This document shows positions 23,510 to 34,200 of a stretch of 64,000 bases of DNA, in pieces. The translations under genes and the position numbers were made by a program. The notes under the pieces were generated by a model. It was not told where the DNA came from. It made no database searches and saw only the letters and a list, made by a program, of their open reading frames with translations. Positions within the stretch are counted from its first letter, which is position 1. Every line of letters begins with the position of its first letter. This stretch comes from Brachypodium distachyon. Lineage: Eukaryota; Streptophyta; Magnoliopsida; Poales; Poaceae. Location: positions 38,963,237 to 39,027,236 of the forward strand of contig NC_016133.3 in NCBI RefSeq assembly GCF_000005505.3. The letters run 5' to 3'.

Positions 23510-23996
23510 TTGCAAGGCACTAATGGGGCGTGGATCTTCCGCGCCCATGACCCCTGTGGCCAACGGAAAGGCCGCGCACGACTGTGGGGGCAATCAACCC
23601 CATTAACGCGCACGCGCTCGGTTACCGCACGGCGTGGCGCAGAAAATCCCGTCAAATCCAGGAGGATAAAGATCCGCGTGGGAACCGAAATTCCCCTCTT
23701 AAATGGCATGTCGGCTTTACTGGCCGATGGGATGACATGCTCGCCTCAAAAAGCGCGCCGACAGTACTTCGGGTCTTATCTTCCCGTTGCTTAAGCAGAG
23801 CCCAGAGCACGAGCGGCAGGTGGCACCAGTGTCGGCAGAAGCGAGTTTTCCACTGTCGGTCACGGAGGAGAAAGGAACTCGGGTTGTCTCGGCATCCTTT
23901 TCGGCTAAGTCCTGATAAGCCTTGGTGGTTCGTGCGTGGGAAGCCGTCGTGGCCCGACATCCTTCCCTGCCGGACCGCAACAGCTTCGGTGACTAG

Positions 23997-24804
23997 TGTT
24001 GGGGGGATGACCCCGGGTAGGGTCAGGACGGCACACATTGGCCGAGATAACGAAAGCAAAGCCCGCACATGCATGTACGCCGGCATCCTTAAGCCCAACT
24101 AGTGCTAAGCCGGCACACTAAGTGTATGTCGGCATGACTATCTTGTCTTGTATGATTGCAAGATAAGGACGGATACTCTGATCTCGGCTATCGCCAAGAT
24201 GCCTCAACGGTCTCATCCTTACCTCCTGACGCAAAGTAAAGCAGCGCTATCTTTATCACGGAAAAGCAATCGCTGCTTACGTTGTGGTGCCAGGCGACCG
24301 TGCAAAAGAAGCACCGAAAGAGAATCTCTGACGGAAGCCGGCAGATGACTGTTGTACTTGTTGCAGAGCGCCAGGGAAAATAAAGTTGTCTTGTCCCCTG
24401 CGGTGCCACCCGGAGGGAACCAAGGCGCGTGCTCGGCGGAGCCCAAAGAAGATAACGTTAGGTTCTGACCCGCATGTCAGTGTGACATAGGCGGTCCATA
24501 AATAGAGCACTACCCCTCTCATGAGAGGGGGTGATCACTTAGACATCTAGGGTTCTCCTTCTTCTTGTTCTTCCTCAAGAATACAGCTCAAGGAGCGTCA
24601 TTGTAGATCTCGGTATCTCGGCTAATACAGTAAACAGGAGTAGGAGTGTTACCACGACAAGAAGGCTCCGAACCTGGGTAAATATGTGTGTGCTTGTGTG
24701 CTTGCGCGTGTTTCTCTTCACGTCCTTCCTCCTCCGAATCCTTCTTTGTCCATCGGACCCAACATAAGCCATCCTATAGCATCTGCCATGACACCACCAC
24801 GACA
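23997..24804 (+). mobile_element. Complete 3' LTR (808 bp)
   Basis: It starts TGTTGGGGGGATGA and ends CACGACA. A TATA-like CCATAAATAGAGC at about 24497-24509 is the likely LTR core promoter. GCCGGCAT words recur, and its copy at 1-708 confirms the family. Confidence 0.92.
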
Positions 24805-24936
24805 TAAATTGTTGTCGAAATGTTACATGTATCTAGACGCTTTTAAAAAATAGATACATTCATTTTTGAGCAAATTTAAGTCAAGAGGAAGTACATATTT
24901 GGACAAATTTGAGTCACTTAATATGAGACGAGTGAG

Positions 24937-27900
24937 CAAGCGTGGTTGATTTAGTATTGACATGGAGTTATTTTCTTCGACAAGTTTCCTGTCGAGATCA
25001 TTTCCCTTGTCACTGCCCAAAACTGGTCTCAGTGAACATACTTACCGACTCGAAACTTTATCGGAGTGCCGCTTCCGTAGAAAATGGTCTCGAATCGTGC
25101 CAGAAGTCATTCATCCCACTGCACGCTTGGCCAATTTTGTCCTGGCTTCAGAACGGCCTAGAACGTTCTACCTTGATCCATTCCACCCCCTAAATCATCT
25201 TGATCAAGAACGTGCAACGTCTCCTGTTGTCTTTTTTTTTCTGAGAGAGAGATAACGTCTCCTGTTGTCGACGCGATGCACATAAAGCATTCCAGAACTT
25301 CCACTCAGCACCTCACAAGTCACAAAATGGTCCATGCATGCTTGTATGCTTTTTCAAGAACAAGAACCGAGACAGCCGAATCAAGAACCCACGTGTCATC
25401 CTAGCATGATCTGTCCGAAAAACGTTTTTTTCTCCTACTTACCAGCAGATAACAAACTCATCGCGATCAGCAAAGCAGAAAAAGCAAGTAGGGAACAAAC
25501 GAAAAGCAACGACAGTAGCATCGAACATGAGCGAACGCTAGCTGCTGCCAAAGCGATCGATGCCCCCCTATCCACTGTGCAACTTTGGACTCTCGATATG
25601 GTGTGTGTGCTCGGTGCATTGTGGAATAATTAAAAGGCATATTGATGTGTTGTAGTGTAGGAGTGGCATTTGGCAACCCATCATATCTCCTGGACGGCTG
25701 GACTTGGACTGCATGCCACCGCCGGTCTTGGGCGGCCGTCTTTGATCATGTCCAAATTCCGATGGTTGTTGCCTTTGTCCGTGCGTGCTCTCCGTCGGTA
25801 CAGTATCTTGAATGCTTGGAAGTGAGTGGATCCTATACTGTCTTTGGCTCTTTGCATGGGCCGTTAACGGCAAAAACTAAGGAGCTAGCACAGCAGCATC
25901 TATGAAGAAGAAAATGATTGGAGCATCGTACGTGTTTCTTTATTTGTAGAAACAATCTCCTATACCAAAAGATATGTCTATTGAAGCATTTGTTTCTTTA
26001 TTTGTAGAAACTAATTCTCTTATACCAAAAGATGTGTCTAGTGTAATACTCGATCCTATCCAATATCAAGTCTTTATTTGGATAAGATCTTATTAGAAGC
26101 GTAAATTGCACTAGTACAGATAAGCAACGAATGACTCTGGTTTTTTTTTAATATCATCGTCTACCAATATCAAGTGAAAAATATTTGATTCAAAAGTCAA
26201 AACCGAAAGCGTCTAAATAGATGTTTTTGGCTTATAAACCCAGAGTCAAAAACCACATTTAAATCTAATCAAATAGAGCCATATATAAGATTAGATTCGA
26301 CATACCATGCCATTCTAGTCTTACATTTTTCCCACCTATAGGATTCTAGAATCATGTATTCCAAAGACGCAAGAGACCTCACGGCCGTCGTAGCTCTTTT
26401 AACTACAGTACTGCGTAGTTGGTAGTGATGCGATCATTTGCAACTAAGCAAACTTGATAACTACAGATATCGTCCAATAATTGGACAAGTTGGCCAATCA
26501 CCGGGAAAAGATATGCAAGTATAAAATACGATCATCATCTGCCAGCAGTGTAGTACTTAGACCCTACCTGCCTACCACAGAGATTATGGGAAGATCCTTG
26601 TGCGTCCAGATGCCCATTCCCAATTTATCCCGGTGCTTCTTTTTTTGGACGGGTCCCAAACTCCCAATCTATCACAGTGCTAATGCAGCACGTTCCTGCT
26701 CGGAGCACCCCGGAATCACGTTTCTTGACTTGTTTTGCGCGTCGTGTGTGCGCGCATTTCGTTGGAATTTTCGACGTGCAGTTTCCAGCTCTCGGGGTCA
26801 GGAGAACCGATGCTGACATGTGTAGGGCGTTGTCGTCGTCGGGACTTTGGAAGGAAAGATAGCCGGCATGCATGAACCAGTAGCTGGCTTTACTTTTCAA
26901 GGCGTGAGATGAAGTGAACTACTGCGTGCGTAGACGGTGTGTCGCGTTTTGTGTCTGATGAGTAGTTAATAATTTTAGTGTCCGGTCGATCGATCGATTG
27001 CTGTTACTTGTTACCTGTGGGGGAAAAGGATGGTGCAGAGATGAAATCGTCGAGCTTCAAACGCAATCCTGGTGAGTATTACGCGTGTCCTTTTACAGAT
27101 TGCTATACATATAGGCGATCCAATTAAGAACCTGCAGCGCGTTCTTCAGTTCTTCTGGACATATGATACACTTGCGAGCTTCTAGATAGATAATCCTGGT
27201 GAGTAGCATTATTTTGAAGTCATGGACACCAACTGAGAGCCTTGAACACGAGATGATCGATAACTCGAACTCTGAACCCGGCCGCAAAGATGCAAGCATC
27301 GCTGTCAGTAGAATAGTCGCCCGGTCGTCAATGTACTCACTAGCTAGCACGTTTATTTTCGTCTCCGGCGGCCACAAACTGACACACGATGGGCAGTGTC
27401 CAAACGAGACCAGACCTGGCACGCTAGTACGTGTACTCCGTATTACTCATGTCTGGAGTGTTGTACACACGTCCGTACGAGCCGTTGGGTTTAGTTCTTC
27501 CACATACAGCGGTGTGTTAGACGTACGTCAAGTGGGTTGGCTGAACAGAGAAAAGAAGCGAGGAAGAGGCCGGGAGAGACAGGTAAAACCGGGCCGGGAG
27601 ACCGAGTCCAAGGCCGACGTCGACGCCCCGACACCTCTGACTCCAGCTACCGCAAAGCAGTGGCAGCTGGGCACCGCTCAAGTCAGTCTGAAGTAAACAC
27701 ACACGCACACAAGGCTGGCCCCTGCGCGCCCACGGCGGCACGAGAGCACGAGACCCACCCCACGCCATGGCGCACAACGGGGCCTTTATTTCTTTCCGTT
27801 TTGCGATGCCGCTGGCTCGGCCGAAGCTTTAACTGACAGAATCATGGAGCAAAGCAGGGGGGCGAGTGCCCTGTCACGCGCGCGACCACGATGCGGCCGG

Positions 27901-29300
27901 CCGGCGCAATGGCGGGGGCCTCGGGTTCGGTCTGTCCTCCTGTACGTGATCCGCCTTTTCTTTGTGTGCCTTTTGGCCCTTTAGCTCCGGGCCTTGCGTT
28001 CAAGTGTGTGATCCATAATCTTCGTGTACTACGTGTTGACACCAACGCAGGCAGACGGTTCCAGCTCGTACGATCCACCACGCATTCCCGGGCTCATGAT
28101 GCGGCCAAAGTCCATGGGGGCAGGGCATGCATAGCACCATCTGTGGTCGAGATGCGCTGGCAAATTAAAGCGTCTTCTTTTTTCTGCCACTAATCAAAAG
28201 CTTGTTTTTGCCCGGAGCTAACTGGGCGGGCCATCAGCCCATGACTGAGTGATCGATTTATCTGGATCTGCAATTTAACTTCTCTCTATTGAGAAGAAAG
28301 TAGTGATGTTGTAATAAGTGCGTTTTTCACCGATCTATCAATTTTTTGTTCTTTCGACAAAAGTAATGGTGCTGGTCCTAACATAGCTATGGTTTAAAGG
28401 TTAGGCTGCATTTGGGTAGCTCGATGGCCTTGTTTCGATCCTCATGGCCGACTCATGTACACAAAGTTTTTTTTCTTTAGAATCAGGCTTGGTGCACCCA
28501 CCAATTTAACTTGTCTAAAGATTGTTTACATCCCTAACCCGTGCAGAGGCCATTAGAAGGGAAATTCTCAACAAAAAGAAAACACAGCTGTAAAAAATCA
28601 TGGATAAAATATGTTGGTTTCACTCGGTTCGCCCCTCCCCCCCAAATTCCATTAGGCTTTCTTCTAATTTCTTCTAGTCGCTCTAGCCTATCTAGTCTTC
28701 TCTCTTCTTGATGTTCTCCTTCTGTACTCGTCTTGTTTTTTTTCTGCGCGAAAGCGTTTCTGTAAATTCCAGCTCTTAATTAATTGAATCGGCACTGTCG
28801 TTTTTGTCAAAAAAATTCATAAATACGTCTTAACAAAGGAAGACGGTCGACCTTTTGTGAGGAAGAAAGTGCTTGGCCCTCCGTCTCGACTTATGCTCAA
28901 TTTCCCCTTTCTAAACTTATTTTATAATATGATGTAAAGTATATACACAAAAATAGAGAAAAATTGGTTGTAAAATGAGCAAAAACAGGCAGGACAAATA
29001 TGGATCCACCGCAATACCAGATCCTTAGTGAAACCTTCTTGTGTCCAATAAGTCAAGGAAGTGAGGAACTTATAGCGATCCACATTCAATGGTAAGACTG
29101 TCTATTAAGATTAGTCGACAACCACTAAAAAGTTGTTCAAACTCGGTAGATTTCCTCTAAATAAAGATAATCAAAACGTCAAAGAATATTCATCCATGGA
29201 AGCATGGTACTCTTGTTGGGTGGAGTAGTTTATATGTTTTTGGAAACGGAGCTACTCCCCATTTTGCCTGGCTACCATGGGACAAAACCTACAACACGCC
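24937..29300. other. Long intergenic stretch, no gene seen
   Basis: No open frame with a recognisable domain. Mixed composition: GC-rich patches near 27550-28100 give long shadow frames without domains. Decayed MITE-like sequence occurs near 26040-26260. LINE/SINE-tail-like sequence may lie near 28620-28830, but I could not define it. Confidence 0.4.
25216..25269. mobile_element. Relic of a truncated retroposon with 16-bp TSD
   Basis: AACGTCTCCTGTTGTC occurs at 25216-25231 and 25254-25269. Between them are 22 bp starting with a T run followed by CTGAGAGAGAGAT. This looks like a retroposon 3' end (poly-A on the minus strand) that kept both target duplications but lost its body; the end resembles that of the SINE at 7450. 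Confidence 0.5.
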
Positions 29301-29319
29301 GTCCTGCCCAAAAGTTCGA

Positions 29320-29790
29320 AAGTCACAAGATCCCATAATTAACCAGACAACAAACGCCCCACCCAGATGAAATATTGCCAGACAGACTAAGGAATCAAGT
29401 CAGTACCAGGGAAATGCCCAACACCATCCCAAACTTCTTTGGCAAGCGTACATTCAGAGAACAGGTGCTGCATAGTTTCTTTTTTGTGGCAGAAATAACA
29501 TTTCAGGCTCCCAGGCCATTGGTGGCCTCTTGATCATACTCTTGAGTATTATCTTTGGTTAAAATTGAACTGAGGAAAATAGCCTCTTGATCATATTATC
29601 TTTGGTTAAAATTGAATTCAGGAAAATCTGCCATAAGAAGATTTTGGTTTTCATAGAAAGTTTAGCTCTCCAGATGAAAGAATAGTCAGGTCCCACAATA
29701 CTACCACACAGATGCCTGCACATAGAGTTTACTGAAAATTGCTTTCTAGTGGTCCATTTCCATGTGAACACACCAGGTTCCTCGTTGAGT
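29320..29790 (-). mobile_element. LINE fragment, zf-RVT region
   Basis: On the minus strand the frame 29771-29559 reads FTWKWTTRKQFSVNSMCRHL and RAKLSMKTKIFLWQIF, and further on (about 29410-29520) CYFCHKKETMQHLFSECTFA. That is the zinc-binding region after the reverse transcriptase of plant L1-like LINEs. It is a short internal fragment, frame-broken by a local duplication. Confidence 0.75.
29526..29630. repeat. Imperfect tandem duplication inside the LINE fragment
   Basis: CCTCTTGATCATA followed by TTATCTTTGGTTAAAATTGA occurs at 29526 and again at 29583. The second unit lacks about 9 bases. It disrupts the LINE reading frame. Confidence 0.8.
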
Positions 29791-29799
29791 AGTTTATAT

Positions 29800-30420
29800 G
29801 CAGATGTCGCTCTATCGTTTTTGGGTAAACTTAAAAAAAATATGAACTTGAAAGGGAGGGAGGGTAATGTATGTTCGTACCTACTCCGTACTACATCACA
29901 AGCACTACATATTGCTCATCTGAGTAAGCAAAAACATGCAAGTTTCTCGCCCTTATTTTACTTGTTTTTTGTTTTCAGGCTTCAAGGAGAGCTACCTTTT
30001 AGCCTTTTGATCAAGTTGTAAACCACCTTCATGGGACACCCTAAGTACGTCTAGTATAACAATTAAACACCTAACACTACAAAGTCCACTCATTCACTGC
30101 TCCCCTCACCCCTAGCCCTTCTCCTTCTGTCAGTGACGCCACCGGGCCGGCCGGCCTGGGGTTGTTCATCTACCTCAAATGAGGAAAATAAATAAATAAA
30201 GAAATGCACATGTATTTCATAGTAGTATTTCCAAGGGTAACTTAACGATGGCCAGGACATCAGGATAGCTCTCTTTGAAGTATTTTCCTTTCAAGTTGCG
30301 CCGGCCAATCAGCAGTCTCCTGACGTGTATGTTGAGAAGAGGACTCGCATCGCACAGAGCTCATGCTGACGTATGAAATGATGAGACGCGCCCTTCATGC
30401 AAACCATGTGCACAGCTTGC
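29800..30420. other. Intergenic, no gene seen
   Basis: AT-rich sequence upstream of the CCR promoter region. No gene or defined repeat recognised. Confidence 0.4.
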
Positions 30421-30426
30421 TTACTG

Positions 30427-30492
30427 CTCCTTCCGATTCTAAATTTTTGTCGTTGAACTAAAACCACGAGAAGAATTTAGGATCGGAGGGAG
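30427..30492. mobile_element. Short Stowaway-type MITE
   Basis: CTCCTTCCGATTCTAAATTT pairs with AATTTAGGATCGGAGGGAG around an 18-20 bp core. At about 66 bp it is a shortened member of the family at 37220. Confidence 0.8.
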
Positions 30493-30992
30493 CACATCGA
30501 TCCGTCAGTCGCAACCACTCAGCGGAAAATGTCAGCTTACCGTGTTTGCCTGTTGATCCTCCTCTCTTAATGCACTGTCCCGTTAATCCAGGGCCTCAAA
30601 ACGGAAGCGGAACACTTTCTCCCAAGACCTACAACCCGTGCTAATTTCCTCCGGTAGGTCCTAGCTTGCGATTCACGACCTCGCGCCACTAACTGCCATA
30701 TGGTCTAATTTGCCTTCCGTTTCCAGGAACCTGCCAGTATTAATTAGCAGCGATTGTCTCAGGTCCTAAATTTCCAGCACACACCACGCCCGATTAAGCA
30801 GGCTGTTAAAGACACGGCACTGATGATTGACAGGACCAAGCTGCTACTACTACTACGTCGTATAGTACGTACAAAGACTCTAGCATGACGCAATGTATGG
30901 ATCATGGGTCGGTTTTTCACTGGCCTAGCTAAGCGCGCGCTGGTGCGCGGTTACAGGTAGAGTCGAGTCGAGGTGAAAAAGGTGTTAACCTC

Positions 30993-30999
30993 ACCTACC
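30993..30999 (+). promoter_or_regulatory. AC element (ACCTACC) in the CCR promoter
   Basis: ACCTACC is the classical MYB-binding AC element of phenylpropanoid and lignin gene promoters. It lies about 100 bp upstream of the CCR TATA box, a typical place. Confidence 0.65.
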
Positions 31000-31099
31000 T
31001 CCCGGTCGCCGTCGAGCCGAGATGGCCCCACTGCACCCGCACGGCGCGCCTCTGGAAATCCCTTTCTCTTTTCTTCTCCTTCTCGGCATCGCCCGGCTC

Positions 31100-31106
31100 T
31101 ATAAAT
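31100..31106 (+). promoter_or_regulatory. TATA box of CCR
   Basis: TATAAAT in CTCTATAAATTCC, 171 bp before the start codon at 31277. It predicts a leader of about 140 nt. Confidence 0.7.
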
Positions 31107-31276
31107 TCCTTGCCACTCGAACCAACAACGCCCAGGCAGGCTTCCCCCCCCGGAGAATCCTACCAAACGTTACCAACTCGGAGCTCTCTACAAACCCTTC
31201 TTCAGTAGTGCTCTCTGCTTTTAAGAGAGCGTTAGTGGCCGATCGAAGTGAACACAGCCCATTTTATATCATCAAG

Positions 31277-34200
31277 ATGACCGTGGTCGATGTCGTCGCT
31301 GCCGCCGGCGGTGCCGAGGCCGGGAACGGGAGCGGCAACGGGCAGACGGTGTGCGTGACGGGCGCGGGCGGGTACATCGCGTCGTGGCTCGTCAAGCTGC
31401 TGCTGGAGCAGGGGTACACTGTCAAGGGCACCGTGAGGAACCCAGGTACACGCAGCTGGCTACAATTACTAGTAATTGATTCTTATTTTATTTCATTTTT
31501 ATGAATTAGTTAGATGGTGACCGAGCGCATCGCGTGCATGTGTTGTGTTTGCAGATGACCCGAAGAACGCGCACCTGAGGGCGCTGGACGGCGCGGCGGA
31601 GCGGCTGATCCTCTGCAAGGCCGACCTCCTCGACGCCGACGCCATCCGCCACGCCGTCCACGGCTGCCACGGCGTCTTCCACACCGCGTCACCCGTCACC
31701 GACGACCCCGTACGCCACAATCGTTCCCCGCTTTGTATATACTCTCTCCGTTCCATATTAATTGGCACGAATTTAGTACGGCTGATATGGAGCGGAGGGA
31801 GTACTATCGATCTCTGCTAGGATCTCATTCCACTGTGGAGACGCTGACGACATTGTATGTTATGCAGGAGCAAATGGTGGAGCCGGCGGTGCGGGGCACG
31901 GAGTACGTGATAGACGCGGCGGTGGAGGCTGGCACGGTGCGGCGGATGGTGCTGACGTCGTCCATCGGCGCCGTCACCATGGACCCCAACCGCGGGCCCG
32001 ACGTGGTCGTCGACGAGTCCTGCTGGAGCGACCTCGACTTCTGCAAGAAAACTAGAGTGGGTGTCTTGCCTTTTTCTCTTCCTAGCTACTCCCTCCGTTT
32101 CATAGACGTTGACACGACTTCAAATCAGAGCTGGTTCAAATCCGGAGATAGTAGCTACTGGAGCCAGCAGCAACCTTTTCCTCTCTCGGCACCAGTTATA
32201 TATAGTTCAGTTTCGTTTTCCTTGATCTACGCTGGAGTAGCTTTCACAGTAGAAAGGAAAACTAAAGGCATGATGCGGTTTAAGGTGAATTATTGCCACT
32301 ACCAACCCTAAAAAGGTGTACGCTCGATCGGCTTTTCAGGCGACCAGCAACGTGCTCCGCGTTCGTGCCTGTGAGCCTGTCGACCCAGGCACTGCTAGAT
32401 TCAAATCAGGACGGGGGCTTAATTTGTAGCACTAGCCACTAGGAGTAGTGCCCAGATAGCTAGCGATGTGTGCACGGTACCAGCTCAGAGAAAAACATGA
32501 TTAATTAAAATTAGAGGTTTCAAAGGCATGGTAGAGTTTCGGTTTGCCCGGAGACCATGCCGAAAATGGACGCATGACATGCAGGAGGCGATGGAGCCTG
32601 GTTTACAGTTATTACTACTACTGATCGATTGAGATAGTTCCGTGCTAGTATATCTCAAATCCAAGTCATGACGTACTACAAATGTCTAACTACGACGTAC
32701 ACACCAGAAGAAGTTATATAGTTCCTTCCTTAAAAGAAAACGTTATATAGTAGTACTACTAACAATTTGACTCGTAGTGCACCAGAATTGTATTCCAGAG
32801 TTGTGGACAAAACTAACAATTTGACTCGTCCGCTGTAAGCTACTAGCTAGTGGCACGCGGTCTGTCCTTGCTTTGCGTAGACGGTCTCGCCATGTCTGGA
32901 TCTCTAGTAGCTCGCCAGAGGCGCCGTTCAACGAAAGCATGCATGCATACATGTTGGTCACGACTCACGAGCTTCAAGACTAGCTATGCTTCCTTTTGGG
33001 CGGCTCTTGAAGACTATCTAGGTCATCATATATCGGCCATCATCATGTTCAAACGTACACAAAGTTCGGTCATGTCCAGATAAATCTAAATTTTAAAAAA
33101 TTTGAGACATCTTTTGTTGGACGGAGCGAGTACTATGCGACAGTTTTGGTTAATTAATTAATGAAAGTGTCTTTTTTTTAGTTAACTCGAAAATAGTTAT
33201 TTCTCGTTTAACAATCAGTCATTCGGCTAAAGATTTCTCATTCTTTGTACTTCCATAAATTTTGTACGAATATTAGTGATTGAAACAGGGATGCTTCGTA
33301 CCATCGACTTTGACATTAGTTATTTCTCAGTCCCATTAGAAACATCAAAACCGTTGATTAAACAATTTAGTAACTCATACTATGCATTGGGATTGAAACG
33401 AAATCCAGAACTGGTACTGCTACGGGAAGGCGGTGGCGGAGCAGGCGGCGTGGGAGGCGGCGCGGCAGCGCGGGGTGGACCTGGTGGTGGTGAACCCGGT
33501 GCTGGTGATCGGCCCGCTGCTGCAGCCGACGGTGAACGCCAGCATCGCCCACATCCTCAAGTACCTCGACGGCTCCGCCTCCAAGTTCGCCAACGCCGTC
33601 CAGGCCTACGTCGACGTCCGCGACGTCGCCGACGCCCACCTCCGCGCCTTCGAGAACCCGCTCGCCTCCGGCCGCCTCCTCTGCGCCGAGCGCGTGCTCC
33701 ACCGCGAGGACGTCGTCCGCATCCTCTCCAAGCTCTTCCCCGAGTACCCCGTCCCCACAAGGTAATTCATTCAATCATCTACCCGTTTTAGTTAACTATA
33801 AACCTATGATATACTCTTCGTTTTCAAAATATAGGATGTAAATTTTTTGTTGAAGGTCATTTTTTTTTTGAAAAATTTGATCAATTTTATAGAAAATATA
33901 TATCAGCATGTACAGTGTCAAACCAAAATAATATGAATATATTTCACGACGAATCTAACGATCTTCGTTTGGCAGCGTAGATAATATGAAAATATCAACA
34001 GCTCCTGATTTTAATTGATTACTTCTAAATTACGTTGAAATGCTAGTGATACTAACAAGGTGAACATTAAGGGCACGTTAATTGGTGTGCCTGACTGTCC
34101 GGGCACTGCGCTGTCCGACTGTCCCGGTCGAGTGCAGTTAACTTGTGCATTCACTCGCTGGTCTGCTGCAGCTAGCTTTGGCAGTGAGCCTTAAGCAATT

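Larger units (their letters stand above)
16031..24804 (+). mobile_element. Ty3/gypsy retrotransposon, Tat lineage, internally deleted
   Basis: The element runs from TGTCG (16031) to CGACA (24804), perfect inverted ends, with a 5-bp target duplication TAAAC/TAAAT (16026-16030 and 24805-24809, one mismatch). Order: 5' LTR stub, end of RT, RNase H, archaeal-type RNase H, integrase, an antisense gene, 3' LTR. The second RNase H plus an antisense gene before the 3' LTR is the Tat/Grande-like layout. The primer-binding site, gag, protease and most of RT are missing. In-frame stops and frameshifts make it inactive. Confidence 0.92.
16013..24891. mobile_element. Inner Stowaway MITE split by the Ty3 element
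   Basis: Left piece 16013-16030 (CTTCCTCCGATCCTAAAC) and right piece 24805-24891 (TAAATTGTTGTCG to AAGTCAAGAGGAAG) rebuild the same MITE type as the intact copy at 37220-37332. It lies inside the outer MITE and is flanked by TA on both sides. Confidence 0.87.
15944..24936. mobile_element. Outer Stowaway MITE split by nested insertions
   Basis: Left piece 15944-16012 starts CTCTCTCCGTCCCATATCA; right piece 24892-24936 ends CACTTAATATGAGACGAGTG. Joined, they match the family of the intact copy at 60606-60718. The inner MITE entered at a TA, duplicated at 16011-16012 and 24892-24893. Confidence 0.85.
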
